The notes under the pieces were generated by a model. It was not told the origin of the DNA. It saw only the letters and a program-made list of their open reading frames with translations, and made no database searches. This document shows positions 36,007 through 44,533 of a DNA stretch of 64,000 nucleotides, in pieces. This DNA is from Bacillus sp. FJAT-27264. GTDB taxonomy: Bacteria; Bacillota; Bacilli; Paenibacillales; Paenibacillaceae. The stretch spans positions 899,084-963,083 of the forward strand of contig NZ_MAQW01000001.1 of the NCBI RefSeq assembly GCF_001682855.1, written 5' to 3'. Made by a program: the position numbers and the translations under genes. Numbering within the stretch: the first letter of the stretch is position 1; every line of letters starts with the position of its first letter.

Positions 36007-36713
36007 GAATGATTTCTCTCCCCGTCAACATAAGATCTGCAGTGCGATACGATGGCCTCTACAACCTGAGTGATATCCATTAACGTCGTATCCAGAAGAA
36101 TTGCATCTTCCGCACGACGCAGCGGTGATATTTCCCGTCCTTCATCCAGACGGTCACGCTGAGCGATATCATGTTCAAGCTGCTGCAGAGTCACCTCTTC
36201 CGTATCCCTGAGCTCCTTGTAACGGCGAAGCGCGCGCTCCTCCACACTGGCCGTCATGAAAATCTTCACTTCGGCATCCGGCAGCACGGTCGTACCGATA
36301 TCGCGGCCGTCCATCACAACCCCCTTACGTAACGCCATCTGGCGCTGCAGGTGACTGAGCCTGGATCTTACACCCTCGATCTTGGAATACTGCGACACAA
36401 GGCCGCTGACCTGAAGACTGCGGATATGTGGGGTCACGTCTTCCCCATTGATCAACACCTTCTGCCTGTCTTTCTCCGGAATCAGTTCCATCTCCATGCC
36501 GTTGACGGCTCGGTTGACTTTACTCTCATCTTCCGGCGTAATGCCTTCACGGATCATATACCAAGTTATCGCCCGGTACATTGCCCCTGTGTCGACATAA
36601 ATGTAAGAAAGATTCTGGGCAACCAATCGGGCAACAGTGCTCTTGCCTGCCCCGGCAGGTCCGTCGATAGCGACGTTAATTCTGTCGTTAATATGTGTAC
36701 CCTGCCTATCCAA
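36003..36713 (-). CDS. cmk: Cytidylate kinase
   Basis: Phosphorylates CMP and dCMP. 236 residues with Walker A GPAGAGKSTVARLVA, DTGAMYRAITWY and DGRDIGTTVLPDAE. TTG at 36713, 9 nt after GAGGAGG, is the likely start; the frame is open to 36767 but without a ribosome site and with an atypical N-terminus. It begins the short cmk-plsC-S1 gene run known from Bacillus. Confidence 0.94.
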   Translation of the reverse strand: MDRQGTHINDRINVAIDGPAGAGKSTVARLVAQNLSYIYVDTGAMYRAITWYMIREGITPEDESKVNRAVNGMEMELIPEKDRQKVLINGEDVTPHIRSLQVSGLVSQYSKIEGVRSRLSHLQRQMALRKGVVMDGRDIGTTVLPDAEVKIFMTASVEERALRRYKELRDTEEVTLQQLEHDIAQRDRLDEGREISPLRRAEDAILLDTTLMDITQVVEAIVSHCRSYVDGERNHS

Positions 36714-36828
36714 CGGGGCATTCCTCCTCAAACACGCTTTCATAAGAAAAGCATCTGGCGATGACATTTCAAATCAGCATTGACTTCATACCGGCAAGGT
36801 AGAACCCGCCGAAATTATCAAGAAAAAA

Positions 36829-36843
36829 GCAGGCATTGCCTGC
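36829..36843 (-). terminator. Terminator after the PilZ gene
   Basis: 6-bp GCAGGC/GCCTGC stem with loop ATT, followed on the minus strand by a U-run. Confidence 0.65.
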
Positions 36844-36915
36844 GACTTATGAAATTATACCACAGTTTGTACGTCAGTGCAAAACCGCACAGGTCATACC
36901 ACACCAGAAAAAACC

Positions 36916-37584
36916 CTATCTGTTGCGGAAATCAAATTGACGCTCAAAGCAGTAACGGATTATTTTCTGGCGTTCAGTATCGGAAATCGCGGCAAACTTC
37001 AGCATCGCCAGACTACGCCCGTTCTCCAGCGTTTTGATCCGTACCACCTCGCCCTCAAAATTCACATGTTCTGAACTGCCATTACGGTAAGGAACTAACA
37101 ACCAGCAAGAAAGTTTGTCCTCTACATCGAGCTTTACCTTGGCATCGGTCAGAAAAGAAGTTCCTCCCCCGCCAATATCCTCCGTTCGTACGAGAAATCT
37201 ACTGCCATTGCTGCTCTTCACAGCTAGTTCCAATTCTGCGCTTACACGTAAAAAACTCCGCCGCTGGATCTTGAAAATGGATTCTGGCGCAGGCTTGCGT
37301 ACCCGGACCATCCGGATAACATCTTCCTTAAAACCTACAACGTGGGTGTAAAAGTAATTCTTAACGCCGCCCTCTGTCATAAAGTAGACTGAAAGCTCGT
37401 CCCCAACCGTCAGTTTCTTGAGCCGCCCGCTGCCCTCTTGCATCGGGATTTCAATCATAAAAGCTTCATCTTCCGTCTCTGCGATTCTCGATCTATATTC
37501 AACTTCAGCTTCGACAGCATCGCTGGAAGCAACTTGAATGTATAGATTGTCGTTGATTTTGGGATACAAAGGTGTCACCGCCAC
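36916..37584 (-). CDS. PilZ-domain c-di-GMP receptor with YcgR-like N-domain
   Basis: A 222-residue flagellar-brake type protein. The N-terminal half resembles the YcgR PilZN domain, and the C-terminal half is PilZ with the c-di-GMP ligands RRSFLR (RxxxR form, near residue 107) and TEDIGGGGTSF (D/NxSxxG position, here Gly-rich). B. subtilis MotI/YpfA, at the same place before cmk, binds the stator. The start (GTG 37584) has no convincing ribosome site; a TTG at 37569 is an alternative. Notable because a c-di-GMP riboswitch lies in the same window. Confidence 0.85.
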   Translation of the reverse strand: MAVTPLYPKINDNLYIQVASSDAVEAEVEYRSRIAETEDEAFMIEIPMQEGSGRLKKLTVGDELSVYFMTEGGVKNYFYTHVVGFKEDVIRMVRVRKPAPESIFKIQRRSFLRVSAELELAVKSSNGSRFLVRTEDIGGGGTSFLTDAKVKLDVEDKLSCWLLVPYRNGSSEHVNFEGEVVRIKTLENGRSLAMLKFAAISDTERQKIIRYCFERQFDFRNR

Positions 37585-37670
37585 ATGAATTAGTAAGATA
37601 TTCTAATTCTGATTATAGCATGGCCTTTCGCACCCCGGGTGAGAAATATCTTAGTGATGGCAAGAAAAAA

Positions 37671-37699
37671 AGGGCGGCAGCCCTTTAGGGGTGCGCCCT
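37671..37699 (-). terminator. Terminator of ypeB
   Basis: Stem AGGGCG/CGCCCT with an inner CCC/GGG pair, followed by an A-rich run on the plus strand. Confidence 0.65.
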
Positions 37700-37732
37700 G
37701 CTTGATCGGTTTTCTTTCGGGATGAGCATCCG

Positions 37733-39091
37733 TTATTTTTTCTGAGCCCCTGAGGAGGTTCTAATCTGTTCAACCGATTCTTCGTTGCCATCCTCTGCAT
37801 TCAGATAGATACGGTACTTGGAGCCGTTAATCGCTCCGCCGAACTCATAAGTCAGCACTTCTGTGGAATCATCATTCTTAATCCAGGCTAAGCGGTTATA
37901 GCTTTCCTTAAAATCTTTATTCAGCAATTTCCTTGCTTCTGCCAGAGAAAGCTTCGGCTTCGGAATCTCCCGCTTATCTTTATGTTGATTCACATAGTCA
38001 CTGGCTTCGAACCCGGTCGTCTCCCCTGTATCGAGCCCGACACGAACGGTTATTTTCTCCGGATAAATCAGCACGTCCCCCTGCTTCGTAACAAACGTCA
38101 GGTTCCCCATGTTGTCGTACTGATCAGCACTGACTGCGGTCATATGAGGAAAGCCCTTCTTGTTCAAGAACTGCTCTGTTTTAATTACCGCCTCTTTGAT
38201 CGAAACCTTAGCTGGACCTACCTGACGGTTATTGTGGTAAGAGATCAGCAGACCGCCATTTTTGGTGAAATCCATACTGATAAGCTGTTTATGGTTTGAG
38301 CCGGTAACCGTGGCTGTGTAAGACTCCCACTCCGTGCCCTTCCCATTCTCTCGTACATCCACCTTGGCATTGGACCCGGCATCAGCAAATTTAATCGCCT
38401 TACTTCGGATCTGCTCAGCAGTTACGGGAGCGCCACCCAGTTTCTTGACAGAACGCTTCTCATAAATGCTTGCTACGGAAGGGCCCCAATCCAGCTCCGG
38501 GTATCCCGCAACTCGCTTGTCCACAGTTTTGAACCCGTCGATAATCGTGTTATCCTCCGACTTATTCTCTGTCGCCAGCGCCGTCTCCACATCCATCCAG
38601 CGCAATCGGTTGCTGATAACCTTGTTCTGTACGTCCTGCAAGTTCTTCGAGATTTCACCCGAGTTCGTGTAGAGTGTCTTCAAGTTCTGAAGTTCACCAT
38701 CAGTAAGGGGCTTTTTGGTAAAATCCCGCACGGCGGCTTTATAAGAGAAGTTAGAAATTTTGGAGAGGAACTCCTCCGTCTTGCTGAAGGGCAATAAGGT
38801 CAGCGGCAGTTGGTTAATTTCATTCTGTGCCTCGCTGGTCAGCCGCCATACGTTAACAAGACCCTTGCGGTGTGTTCCGCTGGATGCAGAGTTGACCGCG
38901 AGCGTATTTCCAAGCTCACCGTGCAAGCGTTCCACATGATATGAAAGATCGTGAAAGGCACGCTGGTACTGGTTCTCCGCTTTTAGCAAAATTGAGTTCT
39001 TCTCCTGATTCTCCTGGTATCCCCACACAAGCGCTCCAAGCAACAGCAGCGCGGTCAAGGGGAACATTACAGCACTTAATCTTTTGTACAT
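37733..39091 (-). CDS. ypeB: Germination protein YpeB
   Basis: A 452-residue spore protein that stabilises and localises the cortex lytic enzyme SleB. It has an N-terminal signal or anchor (about residues 7-24, SAVMFPLTALLLLGALVWGY), a helical domain, and C-terminal PepSY-like repeats. In Bacillus, sleB is directly upstream; here the space upstream holds only a small zinc-ribbon-like gene and prsW. Confidence 0.9.
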   Translation of the reverse strand: MYKRLSAVMFPLTALLLLGALVWGYQENQEKNSILLKAENQYQRAFHDLSYHVERLHGELGNTLAVNSASSGTHRKGLVNVWRLTSEAQNEINQLPLTLLPFSKTEEFLSKISNFSYKAAVRDFTKKPLTDGELQNLKTLYTNSGEISKNLQDVQNKVISNRLRWMDVETALATENKSEDNTIIDGFKTVDKRVAGYPELDWGPSVASIYEKRSVKKLGGAPVTAEQIRSKAIKFADAGSNAKVDVRENGKGTEWESYTATVTGSNHKQLISMDFTKNGGLLISYHNNRQVGPAKVSIKEAVIKTEQFLNKKGFPHMTAVSADQYDNMGNLTFVTKQGDVLIYPEKITVRVGLDTGETTGFEASDYVNQHKDKREIPKPKLSLAEARKLLNKDFKESYNRLAWIKNDDSTEVLTYEFGGAINGSKYRIYLNAEDGNEESVEQIRTSSGAQKK

Positions 39092-39193
39092 ATGGCTGCA
39101 AGACTCCTTTCGGTAGCTAATTGCCGTTAGTTTGACAATAACCGAGAAGTCTTATGCATAAAAACAACCAGCTTTACCGTTCACACAAAAAAA

Positions 39194-39212
39194 TCCCCGC
39201 ATAATGTGGGGA
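39194..39212 (-). terminator. Terminator of the small zinc-ribbon-like gene
   Basis: TCCCC...GGGGA stem with inner pairing, followed on the minus strand by seven U (39187-39193). Confidence 0.75.
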
Positions 39213-39256
39213 CCAGGTGCAGCAAAGAAAGGACTATCATAACAGTCCCCTGCCAT

Positions 39257-39403
39257 TTAAATTCGCTCTTCAATATGAAAGCCACTGCTGTTGCTGCACA
39301 AGCATTGCCTGAAGCCGGTCTGGATGACACCCTGCTCCTTAACACCTCTTAAAATATAAGTCTCGCCGCAGTTTTTGCAAACGATTCGTACCTTTACCCG
39401 CAA
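39257..39403 (-). CDS. Small zinc-ribbon-like protein
   Basis: A 48-codon frame: MRVKVRIVCKNCGETYILRG then QCLCSNSSGFHIEERI. The CxxC and CxC pairs (residues 9/12 and 34/36) suggest a metal-binding ribbon. TTG start at 39403 follows GCGAGGTG by about 8 nt, but that site is inside the descending arm of the prsW terminator, and the TTG is in its U-run. Independent terminator downstream. Not a named family known here. Confidence 0.5.
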   Translation of the reverse strand: MRVKVRIVCKNCGETYILRGVKEQGVIQTGFRQCLCSNSSGFHIEERI

Positions 39404-39408
39404 AAAAA

Positions 39409-39467
39409 GACACCTCGCTACTCTATGGAATTCCTTGCTGAGGAATTGCTTTTAGAGTAAGTGTGTC
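39409..39467 (-). terminator. Terminator of prsW
   Basis: Long hairpin with pairings GACAC/GTGTC, ACTCTA/TAGAGT and AATTCC/GGAATT, then seven U on the minus strand. Its 3' arm overlaps the ribosome site of the downstream small gene. Confidence 0.75.
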
Positions 39468-39475
39468 CAATTTCG

Positions 39476-40171
39476 CTACATATTAACCTCTTCTTCTCGC
39501 TTCAGAACCCGAAATGGCGATCGATTGTTAGCCCGGGCAACCTTACCCATGCCCCCATACCACAGGAAGGCCATTAGAGGAACGATAAACCATATCCAAT
39601 AGTTAGCTGTAGTGTTCAAAATAAAATCGTAAATCCCATGCCAGATCCACGGTAGAACCAGTGAAATAGCAAGAATCCACCGCGTTCTGACCCCTTTCGA
39701 GAACCTGGCCCTGCCCATGTGATACCCCATTATTACACCGAACATGGCGTGTCCAGAAACAGGAAGCAGGGCCCGCAGAAACATGGAGCCGATGGAGGCA
39801 TGGCTGTACCAGGCGTACATTACATTTTCTATTGTTGCAAAGCCTAGCGAAATCGCTACGGCATATAGTATTCCATCATATGGCTCGTCAAATTCGGTAT
39901 GGTTGTAAATCATATGGTACAGCACAAACCATTTCAGACACTCTTCCACGCCGGCCGATATGAGGAAAGATTCCACATACGGACCGTCGCCCCAGCCCAG
40001 CATAAGTCCTCTTTGAATAATCATTACCGGAAAAACGATCAGAAAACCAAGGAGAAATACTTTAATCACCATGTGTAACGGTTCCTGATCATACTTGTCT
40101 TTCAGATAGAAAAAAGTTAGCAGAGCAAGTCCTGGCGCCACTGCCGACGAAATAATCGATAAGATAAGCAC
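39476..40171 (-). CDS. prsW: PrsW-type glutamic intramembrane protease
   Basis: A 231-residue polytopic protease with about eight helices and the family's EE motif (GVEECLKWF) plus later conserved H-x-x-FG (GHAMFGVIMGYHMG) and H (IWHGIYDF). In B. subtilis PrsW cleaves RsiW, the anti-sigma-W factor; the substrate here is not known. GTG at 40171 follows GGAGGTT and is preferred to the upstream ATGs. Confidence 0.9.
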   Translation of the reverse strand: MLILSIISSAVAPGLALLTFFYLKDKYDQEPLHMVIKVFLLGFLIVFPVMIIQRGLMLGWGDGPYVESFLISAGVEECLKWFVLYHMIYNHTEFDEPYDGILYAVAISLGFATIENVMYAWYSHASIGSMFLRALLPVSGHAMFGVIMGYHMGRARFSKGVRTRWILAISLVLPWIWHGIYDFILNTTANYWIWFIVPLMAFLWYGGMGKVARANNRSPFRVLKREEEVNM

Positions 40172-40263
40172 CGAACAACCTCCCTGCATGTTAAGAACCG
40201 GGCATCTGCCCAGTTCCTCTAATCCAATTTTCAACTAAAGAGCTGACTGTTCCTTAAAGCAAA

Positions 40264-40293
40264 ACAGGGCTGACAAGCAAGCATCAGCCCTGT
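40264..40293 (-). terminator. Terminator of mecA
   Basis: Perfect 10-bp stem ACAGGGCTGA/TCAGCCCTGT, 9 nt after the mecA stop, followed by a short U-run. Confidence 0.75.
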
Positions 40294-40301
40294 CTCTCTG
40301 A

Positions 40302-40916
40302 TTATTCCTGCCGTTTAAAGTGCGTGCAGAGCACTTCCACTGCGTTCTCAGCCATAACGGTCTTACCGTATTCAGCCAGTACGGCGTCTGTAACAGATGA
40401 CGAATCACCGAATTCAGCCAGCACGGCCACTAGACTGGATAACACAGATTCTTCGTATTCCTTCGGATCGAAGTAGAGATACCATTTATCATTATAAGAA
40501 TACAGTTTTCCCCCGGAAGTAATGTTGCCGATGAGTACATGGGCCGCTTCAACCAGAACCTCAAAATCGCGGAATGCATATACAATGGAGTCGCTTTGTT
40601 CAAGAGTAACTTCCATTTCGTAAATCTCTTCGGGCAATTCATCCTCCCCGGACGCACCGTACTGATGGTGATCATATTTTCCCCGGGTCACAATAACGAC
40701 CATGCCTTGCGCGGGCAAAGCGAACACTTCCACGGCTAGCGGACCTGTAGCGTCAAAGCCAAGTTCGCTGTACGCCTGATCCATCATCTCCGTAAACAGA
40801 TCGTGCACTTTGGGAACTTCCTGCCACATATCTTCCTTCTGGATGCCCCGCTCGCTCAGGTCGTCAAAAGTGAGGAAAATCCGTATCTTATCTTGACCTA
40901 ATCTCTCTATTCTCAT
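40302..40916 (-). CDS. mecA: Adaptor protein MecA
   Basis: A 204-residue adaptor that delivers substrates to ClpCP. N-terminal domain MRIERLGQDKIRIFLTFDDL and a C-terminal ClpC-binding domain with Glu-rich acidic linker. In B. subtilis it controls ComK. ATG at 40916, 8 nt after AAGGAGG, is clearly the start. Confidence 0.9.
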   Translation of the reverse strand: MRIERLGQDKIRIFLTFDDLSERGIQKEDMWQEVPKVHDLFTEMMDQAYSELGFDATGPLAVEVFALPAQGMVVIVTRGKYDHHQYGASGEDELPEEIYEMEVTLEQSDSIVYAFRDFEVLVEAAHVLIGNITSGGKLYSYNDKWYLYFDPKEYEESVLSSLVAVLAEFGDSSSVTDAVLAEYGKTVMAENAVEVLCTHFKRQE

Positions 40917-41090
40917 GACAGGATCCTCCTTTTGCAAGCTCAATTTATTATAATGTATGATGAGTCCCGAGTAATGAGCCAAAAATGGTTACTATGTATG
41001 TATGTTATCATTTTGGCGCCATAAATGCACGTAAATAAATATTAAATCTGCACCCCATTTCCAAGCGGTATTCCTCGCTGAATAAAAAAG

Positions 41091-41126
41091 AATCATTTTG
41101 CGGATATGTGCATCCTCAAAATGATT
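41091..41126 (-). terminator. Terminator of the small anchored protein gene
   Basis: Arms AATCATTTTG...GGAT and ATCC...CAAAATGATT, followed on the minus strand by a U-run (41083-41090). Confidence 0.75.
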
Positions 41127-41145
41127 CTGCAGACGCCTTTTGTGG

Positions 41146-41535
41146 TTACAAACCCGGTATGGCTGAGTGCGTATCTTTCAGAATCTTCTCGACTTCATGC
41201 TTTACATCAGGATTGCTGCTGATAAATTCTTTCAGCATTTTCAGATTGGATTCTTTCGACTGGACCGGTGATTCGGACTTTTCGGACTTTTTATGTTCAC
41301 CCTTGCCCGATTTGCTATCCGGCTCATGGCCTTGGTCTTGGTCTCCAGATGCCGATGTATTTCCAAATCCAGTCATAGCCATGCTGAATAATTTTTCCTT
41401 GGCCCGATCACCGGCGCCGTGCCCGTTCGCACCTGATTGTACTAGCGAAGACATGAGCGCGCTGCGTTTTTTCGAGATGATCATACTGGCTGCGGCACCC
41501 AGCAAAACTCCGCATAAAAATGACGAAGTATTCAT
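41146..41535 (-). CDS. Small membrane-anchored protein, unknown function
   Basis: A 129-residue protein with one N-terminal hydrophobic segment (MNTSSFLCGVLLGAAASMII) and a highly charged, Ser/Lys/Glu-rich remainder that ends in a helical segment (LKMLKEFISSNPDVKHEVEK). No known family. ATG at 41535 after AAGGAGG. Divergently placed against a deacetylase gene, sharing an 85-nt intergenic space. Confidence 0.6.
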   Translation of the reverse strand: MNTSSFLCGVLLGAAASMIISKKRSALMSSLVQSGANGHGAGDRAKEKLFSMAMTGFGNTSASGDQDQGHEPDSKSGKGEHKKSEKSESPVQSKESNLKMLKEFISSNPDVKHEVEKILKDTHSAIPGL

Positions 41536-41620
41536 ATCCTCAACCTCCTTGTATGGTAAAATCATGTCTAGTGTTCGCGGAAAGATTCCCGCTCATACAG
41601 TCTAATAACAGGAAAGCGAG

Positions 41621-42535
41621 TTGAAAAAAGTGGGTAAAGCAACAATAGTGCTGCTGCTCTCCGCCTTTCTGCTGGCATCATGCAGCAGTAATGGAGGCTC
41701 TTCTGAGGCAGTAAAAAACACAGGGAATTCACCTACAGCAGCTCCGTCGCAGGAAGCAGCAGTACCGGCAGTAACAAATGATTCTGCAACTAATACCGGG
41801 AACTCTGAAGGAAATCTGGCAAGTCCTTCCCCACAGGCAAACCAAGACGCGGTGGGCAGTACAAACGACAGTGAGCAGACGGCGGAGATTCCGCTTCTGT
41901 ACCATATGAACAAAAATTATGATATCGTCCCGAATGAGGAAGGCACACCCAAGAAAGTAGTCCTCCTTACCTTCGATGACGGCCCCAAGGAAGCCAAAAT
42001 GATCAATTCGATTATAGATACCTTGGACAAGCACCATGCCAAGGCTATTTTCTTCATGAACGGATATCGGATTAAGGAACACCCCGAGCTACTGAAGCTT
42101 ATTCACGAACGGGGCGGCATTCTCGGCAATCACAGCTGGGACCATATCGAACTAAAGAATAAGCCTTATGACACCGTAAAGAAGCAGCTTGAAGATGTCC
42201 AGACCGCTGTTAAAGACATTACAGGTGAAACACCGCATTTCTTCCGGCCTCCCTATGGGGCAGGCGGCGATGTTGGCAAAAAGGTTGCTGCGGAGAATGG
42301 CATGCTCTACATGACCTGGTCCGTAGGCTCTCTGGACTGGGAGATGAAGGAGAAAGACAGCAACAAGACAGAGAAATTGATTGGAAACGTAACGGGTCAG
42401 CTTCACTCCGGAAGCAACATTCTGATGCATGAGCTGCCATGGACAACTGAAGCGCTGGATACGCTGCTAACGACTCTGGAGGAAAAAGGCTACAGCTTCG
42501 TGGATCCTCGCAGTATTGAGCTGAAGATGCGCTGA
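41621..42535 (+). CDS. Polysaccharide deacetylase family lipoprotein
   Basis: A 304-residue lipoprotein with lipobox LLASC (Cys near 21), a low-complexity Ser/Asn/Ala linker (about 22-90), then a NodB-type catalytic domain. The five motifs are visible: TFDDGPKEA (Asp-Asp), NHSWDH (zinc-binding His pair), RPPYGAGG, and WSVGSLDWEM. It likely removes acetyl groups from cell-wall polysaccharide or peptidoglycan. TTG start at 41621 after GGAAAG. Confidence 0.9.
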   Translation: MKKVGKATIVLLLSAFLLASCSSNGGSSEAVKNTGNSPTAAPSQEAAVPAVTNDSATNTGNSEGNLASPSPQANQDAVGSTNDSEQTAEIPLLYHMNKNYDIVPNEEGTPKKVVLLTFDDGPKEAKMINSIIDTLDKHHAKAIFFMNGYRIKEHPELLKLIHERGGILGNHSWDHIELKNKPYDTVKKQLEDVQTAVKDITGETPHFFRPPYGAGGDVGKKVAAENGMLYMTWSVGSLDWEMKEKDSNKTEKLIGNVTGQLHSGSNILMHELPWTTEALDTLLTTLEEKGYSFVDPRSIELKMR

Positions 42536-42576
42536 GAATGGAAGACGATTTGACCGCTTACTGAGATTGTGAAAAT

Positions 42577-42620
42577 AAAAAGGGATGTTCTACGGCCTTC
42601 CGCCGGGAACATCCCTTTTT
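42577..42620. terminator. Bidirectional terminator between converging genes
   Basis: 14-nt complementary arms AAAAAGGGATGTTC/GAACATCCCTTTTT with T-runs on both sides, between the deacetylase and the metallophosphoesterase, which converge. Confidence 0.9.
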
Positions 42621-42626
42621 CATAAG

Positions 42627-43466
42627 TTACACAGGTTCCTTACAACGTAACGTGAGTACATGCATTTCGGCAGGACTCCCCCAACGAATCGGCAAATGCG
42701 CCGTACCGAAGCCACGGCTGATCAGCACCTGTGCAGCCCCTCCTGAACCATCGTTGCGGGGCCACGGATACATCCCAGCCTTGTAGTGATCGTAAAAACT
42801 TTCCACACGCTTGCTGCCGATAAGTGGCAGGATCACCTGACCGCCGTGGGTATGCCCCGAGAGCACCAATTCACCTGGAACTGTACGCCGTTGTGACAGC
42901 CACATCGGATCATGCACCAGAAAGATTCTGCAGACCTCAGGATCTGAACCGGACAATGCCGGCAGTGGGGCGTACGCTGTCTTCCCGCCTCGCTTGGGGA
43001 AATCCACTCCTGTCAGCCAGAATGCTGCTCCCTTACGTTCAATAAGAACATTCTCATCGAGCAGAAGCCTTGCACCGCTGCTTCGAATAATCTCGTCTAC
43101 ACGATCTATGTCTGCTTTGTAGTCATGATTTCCATGAACTGCATAGGTCGGTGCTATAGATACCATCAGTTCCATATTCTCAGTCAGACGATCCAACGGA
43201 CTATTCCTCTCGGTCAGGTCACCGCCAGCAAAAACAGCATCGACCTTGCCATTTAACGCCTTCAGCATATCGGAAGGAAGCCGACGCCGGTGGATATCGG
43301 TTATGAACAATATCCGATATCCATCAAAAGCATGGGGCAACGTCTCCAAGAATATTTCCTCGGCAATAATTCGATTCTTAAACGCATTGATCACCATCAG
43401 CAGCACAAATGATCCTCCTGCAAAGAGCAAAAGGAATCCAATAATCAATATGGGTGAAACTACCAT
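42627..43466 (-). CDS. Metallophosphoesterase
   Basis: A 279-residue calcineurin-like phosphoesterase with an N-terminal membrane helix (about 5-25). Metal-ligand motifs: FITDIH (D-x-H), FAGGDLTE, VHGNHDYK and LSGHTHGGQ. Related to B. subtilis YkuE/YpbG. The substrate is unknown. It overlaps the upstream gene by 7 nt and belongs to a three-gene run with it and the CPBP protease. Confidence 0.88.
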   Translation of the reverse strand: MVVSPILIIGFLLLFAGGSFVLLMVINAFKNRIIAEEIFLETLPHAFDGYRILFITDIHRRRLPSDMLKALNGKVDAVFAGGDLTERNSPLDRLTENMELMVSIAPTYAVHGNHDYKADIDRVDEIIRSSGARLLLDENVLIERKGAAFWLTGVDFPKRGGKTAYAPLPALSGSDPEVCRIFLVHDPMWLSQRRTVPGELVLSGHTHGGQVILPLIGSKRVESFYDHYKAGMYPWPRNDGSGGAAQVLISRGFGTAHLPIRWGSPAEMHVLTLRCKEPV

Positions 43467-43825
43467 AAATCACCCAATGGCGGGGCACCTTTAATCCCCC
43501 AAGTTAAAAGAAAACCTAGCAGCAAAACGAATAGAAAAATCAAGGAATTGACAAACATTTTACTGAGGCGGACACGATCGGAGGAATAAGTTTCGGAACG
43601 GGACGGGGTTGACTCTTCACCTGCATTCCCTTTTTCAGGAGGCGTAACGCCGCTCGACCGGCGACGGCCTTTGCGAGAAAGCGTGGCCGGCGGCTTTATC
43701 GCGGTTGGACGGACCGGCTCATCTATAGTAGGATGGTCGTTTACCCGGGTTGACGGTTTGACTTCAGTGGCCTGTTTCCGACTTTTCTTCTGCCGGGATT
43801 GAACCCGGCTTAATTGCTCGCTCAT
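43460..43825 (-). CDS. Hypothetical protein with C-terminal membrane helix
   Basis: A 121-residue protein: a long basic, Pro/Ser/Arg-rich hydrophilic region (about 1-88) and one transmembrane helix near the C-terminus (about 90-110, FVNSLIFLFVLLLGFLLTW). Looks like a cytoplasmic, disordered tail anchored by the membrane. No motif recognised. It overlaps the neighbours on both sides, so it is translated in a coupled way. Confidence 0.6.
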   Translation of the reverse strand: MSEQLSRVQSRQKKSRKQATEVKPSTRVNDHPTIDEPVRPTAIKPPATLSRKGRRRSSGVTPPEKGNAGEESTPSRSETYSSDRVRLSKMFVNSLIFLFVLLLGFLLTWGIKGAPPLGDLW

Positions 43826-44421
43826 GACTCCCTCCTATAGCGGATGACCAAACCGGAGAAGAGGTCGATCACGAAATGACATACAATAGGCGCCCAGAGA
43901 CTTCCTGTATGGATATAAATATAACCTAATCCATAACTACTCAAGAACACCCAGCCCGTTGGAATCCAATGCCGCAGATAACGAACATGAATCAGAGCGA
44001 ACAGAATACTTGTCCAATATGGACCAAATGCATGTTGAATCGCTCCCCGGAACAGCACTTCCTCACACACCGCTACCATTGCCGCGATCAGAACAATATG
44101 CCAGATGGGCCGGGCGCGGAATAGCATGTTATTGATGCCCCCATCATCCATCGTTTCCTCAGGCACAATATATGTCAACAAAAAGTCAACAATTAGCATT
44201 AATCCAGCTAAACCAAGGCCCCAATACAGAAATTGTGTGTTTTCGGGCAGATTTATGACTTGAAGCGGATTTCTTTTCTGTAATAAAATCCAGATCAAAC
44301 CGATAAATAACGTAAGCCCTTGTGTAATGTAGAGATTAAGCAAAAGAAGACGGTCTGTAAGCTGCTGCGGTTCTACCCTTTTTACTTTGATATCACCAAT
44401 CTTAAATTTTTTTTTCATCAT
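43822..44421 (-). CDS. CPBP family intramembrane metalloprotease (YpbD-like)
   Basis: A 199-residue polytopic protein with the CAAX/bacteriocin-processing protease motifs EEVLFRGAIQ (catalytic EE and R), FALIHVRYL and HFVIDLFSG. It corresponds to B. subtilis YpbD by place and type. Whether it acts as a protease here is inferred only. Confidence 0.85.
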   Translation of the reverse strand: MMKKKFKIGDIKVKRVEPQQLTDRLLLLNLYITQGLTLFIGLIWILLQKRNPLQVINLPENTQFLYWGLGLAGLMLIVDFLLTYIVPEETMDDGGINNMLFRARPIWHIVLIAAMVAVCEEVLFRGAIQHAFGPYWTSILFALIHVRYLRHWIPTGWVFLSSYGLGYIYIHTGSLWAPIVCHFVIDLFSGLVIRYRRES

Positions 44422-44533
44422 AACCTGCCTGTTCTATAATGATTTTTCCGGGCAGCTCCCAAAGTAGAGTCCGTCCTTAGCAATTACTGCAAAATACATA
44501 ATGATTATTTTCCCAGAAAAAGGAGCACTTATT

